Below the pieces are notes generated by a model. The model searched no databases and was not told the DNA's origin. It saw nothing but the letters and a program-made list of their open reading frames with translations. This document shows, one piece after another, positions 54,348-63,063 of a stretch of 64,000 nucleotides of DNA (positions are counted from its first letter, which is position 1; each line of letters begins with the position of its first letter). Origin of the DNA: WHSW01 sp963742205 (GTDB lineage Bacteria; Actinomycetota; Thermoleophilia; Solirubrobacterales; 70-9); contig CAVUKZ010000011.1 in the NCBI GenBank assembly GCA_963742205.1, positions 124,001 to 188,000 of the forward strand, read 5' to 3'. A program made the position numbers and the translations under genes.

Positions 54348-55115
54348 ATCAGCGTTCTACGCAACCTTGAGCAACGGATCGAGAACCTCGTCGAGGGCGT
54401 GTTCAGCCGTGCCTTCTCGTCGCAGGTGCAACCGGTAGAGATCGCGCGCAAGCTGGCCAAGGAGATGGACGCCCACCGCACCGCCTCGGTCTCGCGCGTC
54501 TACGTGCCCAATCAGTACACGGTGTGGCTCTCGACCGAGGACCGCAAGCGCCTCGAGGGGTACGAGAGCTCGCTCGAGCAGGAGCTCTCCTCGTATCTGC
54601 TCGAGCACGCCCGCCGCCACGATTACGCGCTGCTGACGCGGCCGGAGGTCAACCTGGAGAGCGACCAGCGCCTGCGCCTCGGTGAGTTCGGCATCCAGAC
54701 GCGGCTGGTGAAGCCGCCCGCGCGCCAGGGCGAGGCGCCCGAGCAGGGCGAGCAGGGCCACACGATGGTCTACAGCGTTCCGCCGAAGGACACGAAGTCG
54801 CGCAAGCGACGACCGACGGCGCACCTCACCGAGACCAAGGCGATCGTCTCCCTCGACGACCGGCGCTACGTGCTCGACGGGCCGGTGGCGGTGCTCGGCC
54901 GCTCCCGCGAGTGCGACTGCGTGCTGAACGATCCCAACGTCTCCCGCCGTCACGCCGAGTTGCGCCGCGGCTCCAGCGGCGACTGGCAGATCGTGGATCT
55001 CGGGTCGACCAACGGCGTCAAGGTCAACGGCCGGCGGGTCGACGCGTCGCGGCTGGGGCCGGGGGACGAGGTCGTCCTGGGGACCGTCAGGTTCACCTTC
55101 GACATCGAGCAGTAG
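54348..55115 (+). CDS. fhaA: FHA-domain protein FhaA-like (DUF3662 plus FHA)
   Basis: N-terminal DUF3662 domain (LRNLEQRIENLVEGVFSRAFS, VQPVEIARKLAKEMD, YVPNQYTVWLSTEDRKRL), a linker, and a C-terminal phosphothreonine-reading FHA domain (VAVLGRSRECDCVLNDPNVS, RRHAELRR, DLGSTNGVKVNG). It recruits phosphorylated partners of PknB/PknA. The DUF3662 start has no ATG/GTG/TTG; ATC 54348, preceded by GAAGAAGG, is the apparent start. GTG 54399 would remove the first conserved helix. End overlaps fhaB. Confidence 0.86.
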   Translation: MSVLRNLEQRIENLVEGVFSRAFSSQVQPVEIARKLAKEMDAHRTASVSRVYVPNQYTVWLSTEDRKRLEGYESSLEQELSSYLLEHARRHDYALLTRPEVNLESDQRLRLGEFGIQTRLVKPPARQGEAPEQGEQGHTMVYSVPPKDTKSRKRRPTAHLTETKAIVSLDDRRYVLDGPVAVLGRSRECDCVLNDPNVSRRHAELRRGSSGDWQIVDLGSTNGVKVNGRRVDASRLGPGDEVVLGTVRFTFDIEQ

Positions 55116-55598
55116 TGGATACCGAGCCCATCGCCGTCGCCTTGAAGTTCGGCTTCCTCGCCGTGCTCTACCTGTTCTTGCTCTGGGTCTCCCGCAGCGC
55201 GCTGCGGGAGCTGCGCAAGACGGGAGCGCCGGCGCCCGAGGCGACCGGCTTTCACCCGATCGGGCCCGGGGGCCGCGCGGCGCCGACCGATGCCTGGCTC
55301 GTCGCGGTCACGGGCGGCGGGCTGCCCGCGAACGAGCGCTACGACCTCTTCGGCGGGCTGACGATCGGTCGCTCCGGCGAGGCCGACGTGCGCATCGACG
55401 ACCGCTTCTCCTCGTCGATACACGCCCGCATCTACTCGCGGGGCGCTTCGTACTTCGTCGAGGACATGGGCTCGACCAACGGCACGTTCCTCAACGGTGC
55501 GGTCCCTCTCCGGCGAAGCTGAGCTGTCCGACCTCGACCAGATCAAGATCGGCGACACCGAATTCCGCTTCGAGCTGCAGGTTCCCGGAGACGGTTGA
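55115..55598 (+). CDS. fhaB: FHA-domain protein FhaB-like, membrane-anchored (frameshifted)
   Basis: One N-terminal membrane helix (LKFGFLAVLYLFLLWVSR), a linker, and an FHA domain (GGLTIGRSGEADVRIDDRFS, SSIHARIY, FVEDMGSTNGTFLNG). The frame then stops at 55522, but the last FHA strands (LSGEAELSDLDQIKIGDTEF) continue one frame over to TGA 55598. One extra base near 55497-55503 explains it. GTG 55115 overlaps the fhaA stop by one base; the end overlaps pstP. Confidence 0.85.
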
Positions 55599-56934
55599 TG
55601 GCATTGCGGGTGGCAGAGCAGGCGTTTCGGTCGGACACCGGACGCCAGCGGACGGCGAACGAGGACTCCTACTACGCGAAGGCGCCGGTGTTCGCGGTCG
55701 CCGACGGGATGGGCGGCGCTCAGGCGGGCGAGGTCGCCTCGCGCATCGCCGCCGAGTCGTTCGAGCCCGCGGTCCGCGGCGAGCAGCCGCCGGAGGCGTA
55801 CCTGCGCTCGATCGCCGAGGGCGCCAACGAGCGCATCCACAGCCTTGCCCAGAACGATTCCACCCGCTCGGGGATGGGAACGACCCTGACCGCAGCGATG
55901 GTCGAGGGCGACGAGGTCTCGTTCGCCCACGTCGGTGACAGCCGGGCATACCTGTGGCGCAACGGCGAGCTGCGGCTGCTGACCTCCGATCACTCGCTGG
56001 TCGAGGAGCTCCGCCGCCAGGGCCGCCTCACCTCCGAGCAGGCCGAGGACCATCCGCAGCGCTCGATCATCACCCGCGCCCTGGGGCCGGAGGAGGAGGT
56101 GATGGTCGACACGCTCACCTTCAGCGCCCGGCCGGACGACGTGTTTTTGCTGTGCTCGGACGGGCTGACGACGATGGTCAAGGACGACGGGATCGCCGCC
56201 GCGCTCTCGTCGAGCGAGAGCCTCGACGAGGCCGTCACGCGGCTCGTCGCGGAGGCCAACCAGGCCGGCGGCCGCGACAACATCACCGTGGTCGCCTTTC
56301 GGGTCGAGGGCGCCGAGGAGGGCGCCGCGCCCGAGGACGCGACGCTGATCGGCCCGAGCGCCGCGGAAACCGGCCTCTCCCGCGAGCACGTGAGGGCGGC
56401 GGCCGAACGGCGAACGACGAGACGGCGAACGAGCCGACGGCTGCGCCGGAGAAGCGCCGCCGCTGGCGCACCGTCACCAAGGTCCTCGTCGCGCTGGCGA
56501 TCGTCGCCCTGATCGGCTTCGGCGCCTGGTACGGCGTGCGCCAGGTCTATTTCCTCGGCATCGACGAGGGCGGCAGGGTGAGCCTCTACCGTGGCCTGCC
56601 CTACGACCTGCCCCTCGGGATCAGCCTCTACAGCGAGCAGTACTCGCTCCCGGTCCAGGCGGCGTCCGTGCCCGCGGACCGGCGCGACTCGATCACCAAC
56701 CACGAGCTCCGTTCCCACGACGACGCCGTCAACCTCCTCGACGATCTCGAGCAGGCCGCCGCGGCGCCCCAGCCCACGACCCCGGGCACCGGAGGCGGCG
56801 GCCAGACCCAGGGCGGCGGCGGCCAGACCCAGGGCGGCGGCAGCAAGCCGGGGTCGCAGCAGCAGGGCGGCCGTCAGCAGGGCTCGGGCGGCCGCAAGCC
56901 CAGCGGCGGCGGCCAGAACAACGGCGGCGGCTAG
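55598..56934 (+). CDS. pstP: PP2C-type Ser/Thr phosphatase PstP (frame break before its membrane domain)
   Basis: Reverses PknB-type phosphorylation. PP2C core in the first frame: TGRQRTANEDSYY, VADGMGGAQAGEVAS, MGTTLTAAMVEGDEVSFAHV, GDSRAYLWR, LLCSDGLTTMV, GGRDNITVVAF. The first frame ends at 56512 with a meaningless Arg-rich tail. The family's membrane helix (WRTVTKVLVALAIVALIGFG) and outer domain with a Gly/Gln-rich end run in another frame to 56934. The switch falls within 7-bp repeats at 56404-56432; one added heptamer would restore the frame. Confidence 0.86.
56404..56432. repeat. Imperfect heptamer array inside pstP
   Basis: Units CGAACGG, CGAACGA, CGAGACGG and CGAACGA (7, 7, 8 and 7 bp). 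It shares its unit with the array at 26086-26113 and lies at the point where the phosphatase and membrane parts of pstP lose a common frame. Confidence 0.75.
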
Positions 56935-56946
56935 GGGCGGCGGCGC

Positions 56947-58314
56947 TTGAGCGCACGCAACCGAGAGCTGCTCGCATTGGTGCCCGTGGCGGTGGTCGTC
57001 GCCGCGGGCTTCGCGGCCGTGTTCATCGTCAAGGACAAACAGGTCTCGGACGTCAGCCTCACCTACGCCGGCTACTTCCTCGGCCTCTGCCTCGCGGCGC
57101 ACATCTTCCTGCGCATCCGCCTTCCCTACGCCGACCCGTACCTGTTCCCGCTCTGCGCCCTGCTCGCCGCGATCGGGCTCGTCGTCATCTATCGGATCGA
57201 CGACAAGCTCGCCTTCGACCAGGCCTCGGTGTTCGTCCTCGGGCTCGTCCTCTTCTGCCTGACGATCCTGTTCCTGCGCGACTACACGGTCCTGCAGCGC
57301 TACCGCTACGTCATCGCCACGGTCGGGATCCTGCTGTTGCTGGCGCCGTTCATCACCCGCAACGCCACCAACGGCGCCTACCTCAGCGTGGACGTCGGCC
57401 CGATCTCCTTCCAGCCGGCCGAGCTGGCGAAGATCTGCATCGTCATCTTCCTCGCCAGCTACCTGGCCGAGAAGCGGGAGATGCTCTCGATCGCCGCCCG
57501 CCGGATCGCCGGCCTGACGATCCCGCCCCTGAAGCACTTCGGGCCGCTGCTCGTCGTCTGGGGCGCGGCGATGCTGATGCTCGTCTTCATCAAGGACCTC
57601 GGCAGCTCGCTGATGTTCTTCGGCGCCTTCCTGGCGCTGCTCTACGTCGCCACCGGGCGCTTCTCCTACGTGCTCATCGGCCTCCTGGCCTTCGCCATCG
57701 GCGCCTACGCGATCGGCTCCAGCATCACCCACGTCCACGACCGGTTCGACATCTGGCTCGACCCGTTTGCCAAGCCCGAGCCCGAGGGCGCCGGCCAGGT
57801 ACAGCAGTCGCTGTTCGCGCAGGCCGACGGCGGGCTCTTCGGCCAGGGGCTCGGCGAATCGCTACTCAAGCTTCCGGGCCCGTTCGCACCCCATTGCGAG
57901 CAGCCGTTCCCTGACTGCGGGAGCATCCTCCCGGCGCCGCACACCGACTTCATCTACGCGGTGATCACGATGGAGCTCGGCCTGTTCGGCTCCTGCGCCC
58001 TGATCGCGATCTACGCCCTGATCGCCGCCCGCGGGTTCAAGACGGCGGTGATGGCGCCGGACGGGTTCTCGAAGCTGCTCGCGACGGGCCTGACGGCCGT
58101 CTTCGCGCTGCAGGCCTTCGTGATCATCGGCGGCGTCACCAAGGTGATCCCGCTGACCGGCGTGACGCTGCCCTTCGTCTCCTTCGGCGGCAGCTCCGTG
58201 GTCGCGAACATGATCCTGCTGGCGCTGCTGCTGCTGATCTCCGACCGCGCCCGCCGCCCGCCGACGGACCGGGTCGCCGACGACCCGATCGACCTCGCGG
58301 AGCTGCCCGCATGA
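56947..58314 (+). CDS. rodA: SEDS-family peptidoglycan glycosyltransferase (FtsW/RodA)
   Basis: Polymerises lipid II with a partner transpeptidase during growth or division. About ten membrane helices, with the family blocks SFQPAELAKICIVIFLASYL, KDLGSSLMFFGAFLALLYV, the extracellular loop DRFDIWLDPFAKPEPEGAGQ followed by QSLFAQADGGLFGQGLG, and VTLPFVSFGGSSVVANMILL. 455 aa. TTG 56947, 12 nt after pstP. Whether it is elongation (RodA) or division (FtsW) specific cannot be told; pairing with pbpA favours RodA. Confidence 0.92.
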   Translation: MSARNRELLALVPVAVVVAAGFAAVFIVKDKQVSDVSLTYAGYFLGLCLAAHIFLRIRLPYADPYLFPLCALLAAIGLVVIYRIDDKLAFDQASVFVLGLVLFCLTILFLRDYTVLQRYRYVIATVGILLLLAPFITRNATNGAYLSVDVGPISFQPAELAKICIVIFLASYLAEKREMLSIAARRIAGLTIPPLKHFGPLLVVWGAAMLMLVFIKDLGSSLMFFGAFLALLYVATGRFSYVLIGLLAFAIGAYAIGSSITHVHDRFDIWLDPFAKPEPEGAGQVQQSLFAQADGGLFGQGLGESLLKLPGPFAPHCEQPFPDCGSILPAPHTDFIYAVITMELGLFGSCALIAIYALIAARGFKTAVMAPDGFSKLLATGLTAVFALQAFVIIGGVTKVIPLTGVTLPFVSFGGSSVVANMILLALLLLISDRARRPPTDRVADDPIDLAELPA

Positions 58315-59780
58315 ACCGCCAGATCATCCGCGTGTACGTGCTCGTCCTGCTGCTCTTCGGCCTGCTCGTGTACTTCACGTCGAAGTGGTCGGTGTTCGAC
58401 GCCGACGCGCTCCAGGACCGCGATCAGAACCGCCGCCCGCTGATCGAGGAGCAGCAGGTGCCCCGGGGCTCGATCACGAGCGCCGACGGGGTGCTGATCG
58501 CCGAGTCCAAGCCGGAGGGCGGTGGAGCCCATCCGGTGTACGTGCGCGACTACCCACAGGGCTCGCTGTTCGGCAATCCCGTGGGCTACAACTTCGTCAC
58601 CGCCGGGCGGACCGAGATCGAGCAGTCCGAGAACGACCTGCTCAGCGGCGAGAAGAACGAGTTCGCGTCGATCATCGACCAGCTCGCGAACCGCACCCCG
58701 GAGGGCGCCGACATCACGCTGACGCTCGACGCCGGCGCCCAGAAGCTGGCCACGGACCTGCTGCAGTCGGCGATCGCCTCGACGCCCGGGTCCAGCGGCG
58801 GAGGTGGGTCGGTCGTCGCGCTGGACCCCCAGACCGGGGCGGTGAAGGTGATGGCCTCGGTCCCGGGCTACGACCCCAACGACGTCAAGGACGCCGACCT
58901 CCTCAAGCAGCTCAATCGCGACGAGAGCGCGCCGCTGTTCAACCGCCCGACCCAGGGCACCTACCAGCCCGGCTCGACGATGAAGGTCGTGACCGCCGCC
59001 GCGGCGCTCGACTCGGGCGAGTTCACCCCGGACTCGGTGCTCAGCGGCCAGACCGGGATCGAGATCGGCGGCGTCCCGCTCGAGAACGCCGGGGGCGAGA
59101 GCCCCGGCGACATCGACATGGACTTCGCGCTCACCCACTCGATCAACACCTACTTCGCCCAGGTCGGCGAGAAGCTCGGCACCGAGACGATGTTCGAGTA
59201 CATGGACCGCTTCGGGTTCTTCAGCGACCCGGAGCTCGACTTCCCCGACAACAAGATGGCGCCGAGCGGCGTCTACGACAGCGGCAGCCTGCTCGACGCC
59301 GGCGACGCGATCGACATCGGCCGCGTTGCGATCGGGCAGGAACGGCTGCTCGTCACCCCGATCCAGATGGCCGAGGTGGCGGCGGCGGTCGCCAACGACG
59401 GCAAGCTCATGAAGCCGACCTTCCTGCAGTCCGCGAAGGACCCCGACGGCCGGACGATCGAGGAGCTCAACCCGGACGAGCAGTCGGACGTGATGTCGTC
59501 CGACACCGCCAACCAGCTCACCGCGATGATGACCCACGTCACCCAGGAGGGGACGGCGGCCGGGCTGACCGTCGGCGGAGAGTCGTTCGCGGGCAAGACG
59601 GGCACCGCGGAGATCGACGTCGCCACCAGCCTCAACCGCCCCTGGTTCATCGGCTTCGCTCCCGTCGACGACCCGCAGATCGCCGTCGCCGTGATGCTCG
59701 AGAAGTGCACCGGCTGCTTCGGCGGCGAGGTCGCGGGACCGATCGCGACCCAGGTGATGGAGGCGCTCACCGGTGGGTGA
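58311..59780 (+). CDS. pbpA: Penicillin-binding protein 2-type transpeptidase (PbpA)
   Basis: Class B transpeptidase partner of the SEDS protein. One N-terminal membrane helix (IIRVYVLVLLLFGLLVYFT), a dimerisation domain, then the penicillin-binding domain with S222-T-M-K, S277-I-N and K429-T-G motifs. 489 aa. A lone CTGC pair (EKCTGCFGG) is near the end. ATG 58311 overlaps the rodA stop by 4 nt. Confidence 0.93.
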   Translation: MNRQIIRVYVLVLLLFGLLVYFTSKWSVFDADALQDRDQNRRPLIEEQQVPRGSITSADGVLIAESKPEGGGAHPVYVRDYPQGSLFGNPVGYNFVTAGRTEIEQSENDLLSGEKNEFASIIDQLANRTPEGADITLTLDAGAQKLATDLLQSAIASTPGSSGGGGSVVALDPQTGAVKVMASVPGYDPNDVKDADLLKQLNRDESAPLFNRPTQGTYQPGSTMKVVTAAAALDSGEFTPDSVLSGQTGIEIGGVPLENAGGESPGDIDMDFALTHSINTYFAQVGEKLGTETMFEYMDRFGFFSDPELDFPDNKMAPSGVYDSGSLLDAGDAIDIGRVAIGQERLLVTPIQMAEVAAAVANDGKLMKPTFLQSAKDPDGRTIEELNPDEQSDVMSSDTANQLTAMMTHVTQEGTAAGLTVGGESFAGKTGTAEIDVATSLNRPWFIGFAPVDDPQIAVAVMLEKCTGCFGGEVAGPIATQVMEALTGG

Positions 59781-59789
59781 ACCGGGCTG

Positions 59790-61622
59790 ATGGCGCTCGA
59801 GGCCGGCCAGCGGATCGGCGACCGCTATGTCCTGATCGAGCGTCTCGGAAGCGGCGGGATGGCCGACGTCTGGCTGGCCACCGACGAGATGCTCGGGCGG
59901 CAGGTCGCCCTGAAGTTCCTGCACGAGCGCTTCGCCCAGGACGCGCAGTTCGTGGAGCGCTTCCGGCGCGAGGCGCAGGCCGCCGCCGGCCTCCAGCACC
60001 CGAACATCGTCGGCGTCTTCGACCGCGGCGACGCCGACGGCCGGTACTGGATCGCGATGGAGTACGTCGAGGGCGCCTCGCTCAAGGACCTGATCAAGCG
60101 CGGGCTGAGCATCGGCGAGGCGGTCGAGCTGATTCGCCAGATCCTCAACGGGGCCAAGTTCGCCCACGAGCACGGGATCATCCACCGTGACCTAAAGCCG
60201 CAGAACGTGCTCGTCGACCGCGAGGGCCGCGCCCGGGTCGCCGACTTCGGGATCGCCCGCGCCGGCGTCTCGGAGATCACCCAGACGGGCTCGGTGCTCG
60301 GCACCGCGCAGTACCTCTCGCCCGAGCAGGCCCAGGGCCTCGAGACCACGACCGCGTCGGACGTCTACTCGGTCGGGGTGATGCTCTACGAGGCGCTCAC
60401 CGGGCAGGTGCCGTTCCAGGCCGAGACCCCGGTGGCCGTGGCGCTGAAGCAGATCTCCGAGCCGCCCCGCCCGCCCTCGGAGCTCAACCCGGCGGTCCCG
60501 CCGGCGCTCGACGCGGTCGTGTTGCGCGCCCTCGCCAAGGAGCCGACGGCACGCTACGCGACGGCGGACGAGTTCCTGATCGCCCTCGACGCGGCCGAGG
60601 CCGATCCCGGGGTCGCGGCAGCGGTCGTGGCCGCCGAGCCGCCGGCGGAGGACGAGCGCCCTTGGTGGCGCCGGCCCTGGGTGATCGCCCTGGCCGTGAT
60701 CCTGCTGTTGCTCGGCGGGGTTGCCGCCTTCGCGCTCACCCGCGGCGAGGGGACGGCCAACGTGCCCCTGGTGCTGGGCGACACCGTCACCGACGCGCGG
60801 GCGAAGGTCGAGCGCGCGGGCTTCGATTTCGCCCAGGTCACAGCCCCGACCTGCAGCCCGAAGGACACGGTCACCGAGCAGGACCCGCCCGCGCGCGCCA
60901 GCGCTGACAAGGGCTCGACGGTCACCGTCACCGTCAGCCTGGGCCTCGAGAAGCAGGTCCCGGACGTCGTCGGCCTGGCCGAGCAGGACGCGGTCGCCCG
61001 GATCAAGAAGGAGGACCTGCTCGCGAAGTCGGAGTCGCAGGCGTCGCGGTCGGTGAAGGCGGGGCGCGTGATCTCCACCGACCCCGTCGCGGGCTCCCAG
61101 GCGGAGTGCGAGTCGACGGTCACGCTCGCGGTCTCCAAGGGCGCCAACGAGATCACGGTGCCCGACCTGGTGGGCGACCAGCAGGAGGTGGCGGAGTCCG
61201 AGTTGAGCAAGCTGAAGCTGATCCCCAACGTCGACACCCGCGACGCCGACGAGCCCGAGGGCACGGTGATCGATCAGGAGCCGGCCGCCGGGAGCGGGGT
61301 CCTGCGCGGGGACACGGTCACGATCGTGGTCTCGACCGGGGCCGGGTCCGTGCTCGTCCCCGACGTCGTCGGCCAAACCGAGGACGCCGCGAAGGGCGCC
61401 CTGTCCAGCCGCTCGCTGGGAGCCGACGTGGTCGAGCAGGACACCACGAACTCCGACGAGGACGGCCGTGTGCTCGAGCAGGCGCCCGGCGCCGGCAGTC
61501 GCGTACGCGCCGGTGACACCGTCACCATCGTGGTCGGGGTGTTCCAGAAGCCCGAGTCCTCGACCACGAGCACCACCACGACCGACGACACGACGACCAC
61601 CACCACGACGACGACCCCTTGA
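59790..61622 (+). CDS. pknB: Ser/Thr protein kinase PknB with four PASTA domains
   Basis: Sensor kinase of cell-wall state. Kinase domain residues about 10-275 (GSGGMADVWLATD, VALKFLHERF, IIHRDLKPQNVLVD, DFGIARA, LSPEQAQG), juxtamembrane then a helix (WVIALAVILLLLGGVAAFAL, about 297-316). Four extracellular PASTA repeats follow, each starting VPxVxG-like (VPLVLGDT, VPDVVGLA, VPDLVGDQ, VPDVVGQT), which bind muropeptides or lipid II. The end is a Thr-rich tail. ATG 59790 is 9 nt after pbpA. Confidence 0.94.
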   Translation: MALEAGQRIGDRYVLIERLGSGGMADVWLATDEMLGRQVALKFLHERFAQDAQFVERFRREAQAAAGLQHPNIVGVFDRGDADGRYWIAMEYVEGASLKDLIKRGLSIGEAVELIRQILNGAKFAHEHGIIHRDLKPQNVLVDREGRARVADFGIARAGVSEITQTGSVLGTAQYLSPEQAQGLETTTASDVYSVGVMLYEALTGQVPFQAETPVAVALKQISEPPRPPSELNPAVPPALDAVVLRALAKEPTARYATADEFLIALDAAEADPGVAAAVVAAEPPAEDERPWWRRPWVIALAVILLLLGGVAAFALTRGEGTANVPLVLGDTVTDARAKVERAGFDFAQVTAPTCSPKDTVTEQDPPARASADKGSTVTVTVSLGLEKQVPDVVGLAEQDAVARIKKEDLLAKSESQASRSVKAGRVISTDPVAGSQAECESTVTLAVSKGANEITVPDLVGDQQEVAESELSKLKLIPNVDTRDADEPEGTVIDQEPAAGSGVLRGDTVTIVVSTGAGSVLVPDVVGQTEDAAKGALSSRSLGADVVEQDTTNSDEDGRVLEQAPGAGSRVRAGDTVTIVVGVFQKPESSTTSTTTTDDTTTTTTTTTP

Positions 61623-61626
61623 CGCG

Positions 61627-62616
61627 ATGAAGGTGGCAGTGATCTCAGGCGGGCGCTCCTCCGAGCGCGAGGTCTCGCTGCGCTCCGGCGCGTCGGTCGC
61701 ATCGGGTCTGCGCACCGCGGGCCACGACGTCACCGAGGTGCTGATCGAGGCCGACGGACGCTGGCTGGCCGCGGGCGAGGAGGTGTCGATGCGCGCGGCG
61801 AGCGGGTTGCTGGGCTGCGACGTCGCGGTCCCCGTGCTCCACGGGCCGTTCGGCGAGGACGGCAGCGTCCAGGGGCTGCTCGAGTCGCTCGACGTCGCCT
61901 ACGCGGGGCCGAGCGTGCTGGCCGCCGCCGTGGCGATGGACAAGCTGATCTGCAAGCGGCTGCTCGCCTACTGGGGGCTGCCGCAGGTCGAGTTCTGCGA
62001 GGTCGGTGAGCCCGGCTGGCGTGAGCACGCCGCCGCGATGCCGCGGCCCCTGTGGGTGAAGCCGTCCAGGCTCGGCTCGAGCGTCGGGATCTCGCGTGTC
62101 CTGAGCCCCGAGGGCGACCTCGACAAGGCGATCGAGCTCGCGGCCGCGCACGACCCGCGGGTGATCATCGAGGCGAACGCCGGCGGCCGCGAGGTGGAGT
62201 GCTCGGTGATCGGCAATACGGCGATCGGGCCCAGCTCGAGCGTCGAGACGTCGATCCCCGGGGAGATCGTGGCCAAGGCGTCCGAGTGGTACGACTACGA
62301 GGCCAAGTACGACGAGGGCGGCATGGAGCTGCTCGTCCCCGCCCCGATCGGCGAGCAGGGGGTCGCCCGGGTCCGCGAGCTCGCCGAGCTGGTGTTCACC
62401 GCGATCGGCGGCACCGGCCTCGCGCGCTGCGACTTCTTCGTCCGCGAGGACGGCGAGGTGCTGGTGAACGAGATCAACACGATCCCCGGGTTCACCGAGA
62501 CGAGCGTCTTCGGGAAGCTCTTCGAGGCCAGCGGCGTGTCGTACCCGGAGCTCTGCGACCGCCTGGTCTCACTCGCGGTCGAGCGCCACGAGCGCGAGCG
62601 CGGCTACGAGCACTAG
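61627..62616 (+). CDS. ddl: D-alanine-D-alanine ligase (second of two)
   Basis: ATP-grasp ligase of peptidoglycan synthesis, 329 aa. ISGGRSSEREVSLRSGASVA is the canonical opening; VLHGPFGEDGSVQGLLE, MDKLICKRLLAYWGLP, VKPSRLGSSVGISRV, a long omega-type loop SEWYDYEAKYDEGGMEL, and VNEINTIPGFTETSVFGKL follow. The YDYEAKY loop fits a true Ddl. It starts 4 nt after pknB and probably is part of that operon, tying precursor supply to kinase control. Confidence 0.93.
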   Translation: MKVAVISGGRSSEREVSLRSGASVASGLRTAGHDVTEVLIEADGRWLAAGEEVSMRAASGLLGCDVAVPVLHGPFGEDGSVQGLLESLDVAYAGPSVLAAAVAMDKLICKRLLAYWGLPQVEFCEVGEPGWREHAAAMPRPLWVKPSRLGSSVGISRVLSPEGDLDKAIELAAAHDPRVIIEANAGGREVECSVIGNTAIGPSSSVETSIPGEIVAKASEWYDYEAKYDEGGMELLVPAPIGEQGVARVRELAELVFTAIGGTGLARCDFFVREDGEVLVNEINTIPGFTETSVFGKLFEASGVSYPELCDRLVSLAVERHERERGYEH

Positions 62617-62627
62617 GGCCTGCCGAC

Positions 62628-63053
62628 TCAGCGGCCGGATCGGCCCTCGGCCTCGCGCAGCCGGGCGACCAGCCCCTCGAGCAGCGGCCAGGCGATCTCG
62701 CCGTGCGCCTCGACCACGGGGCGAAAGCTGAACGGCGTCATCGCGTGGCACTGCAGGTCGCTGCGGGCTACCACGGTGGCCGTGCGCGGCCCCTGGTCGA
62801 TCAGCGCCATCTCCCCGAACCAGTCGCCCGGCCCAAGCTGGCGGATCTCCTCACCGTCTCGCGTCACCGCGGCCTCGCCGGACTCGATGACGAAGAAGCC
62901 GATGCCGCTTCGGTCGCCCTCCACGACGACGTTCCGACCCGCTGAGAAGGAGCGTTCGGTAAAGCTCCGCGAGAGCCGTCGCAGCTCCTTCTTCGGCACC
63001 GCCTCAAAGAGGGGCACCCTCGCCAGCGCCTCGACCAGTTCGCGTTCTCCCAT
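62628..63053 (-). CDS. Cyclic-nucleotide-binding-domain protein
   Basis: A 141-residue stand-alone CNB domain: LARVPLFEAVPKKELRRLSR, then GRNVVVEGDRSGIGFFVIESG, LGPGDWFGEMALIDQGPRTATV, the phosphate-binding cassette. The glutamate and arginine of the cassette (GEMALI and PRTATV) are kept, so nucleotide binding is plausible. There is no DNA-binding or enzymatic domain. It lies 10 nt upstream of the start side of nothing else and just downstream of the truncated kinase, on the same strand. Confidence 0.85.
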   Translation of the reverse strand: MGERELVEALARVPLFEAVPKKELRRLSRSFTERSFSAGRNVVVEGDRSGIGFFVIESGEAAVTRDGEEIRQLGPGDWFGEMALIDQGPRTATVVARSDLQCHAMTPFSFRPVVEAHGEIAWPLLEGLVARLREAEGRSGR

Positions 63054-63063
63054 GACGTCGATC

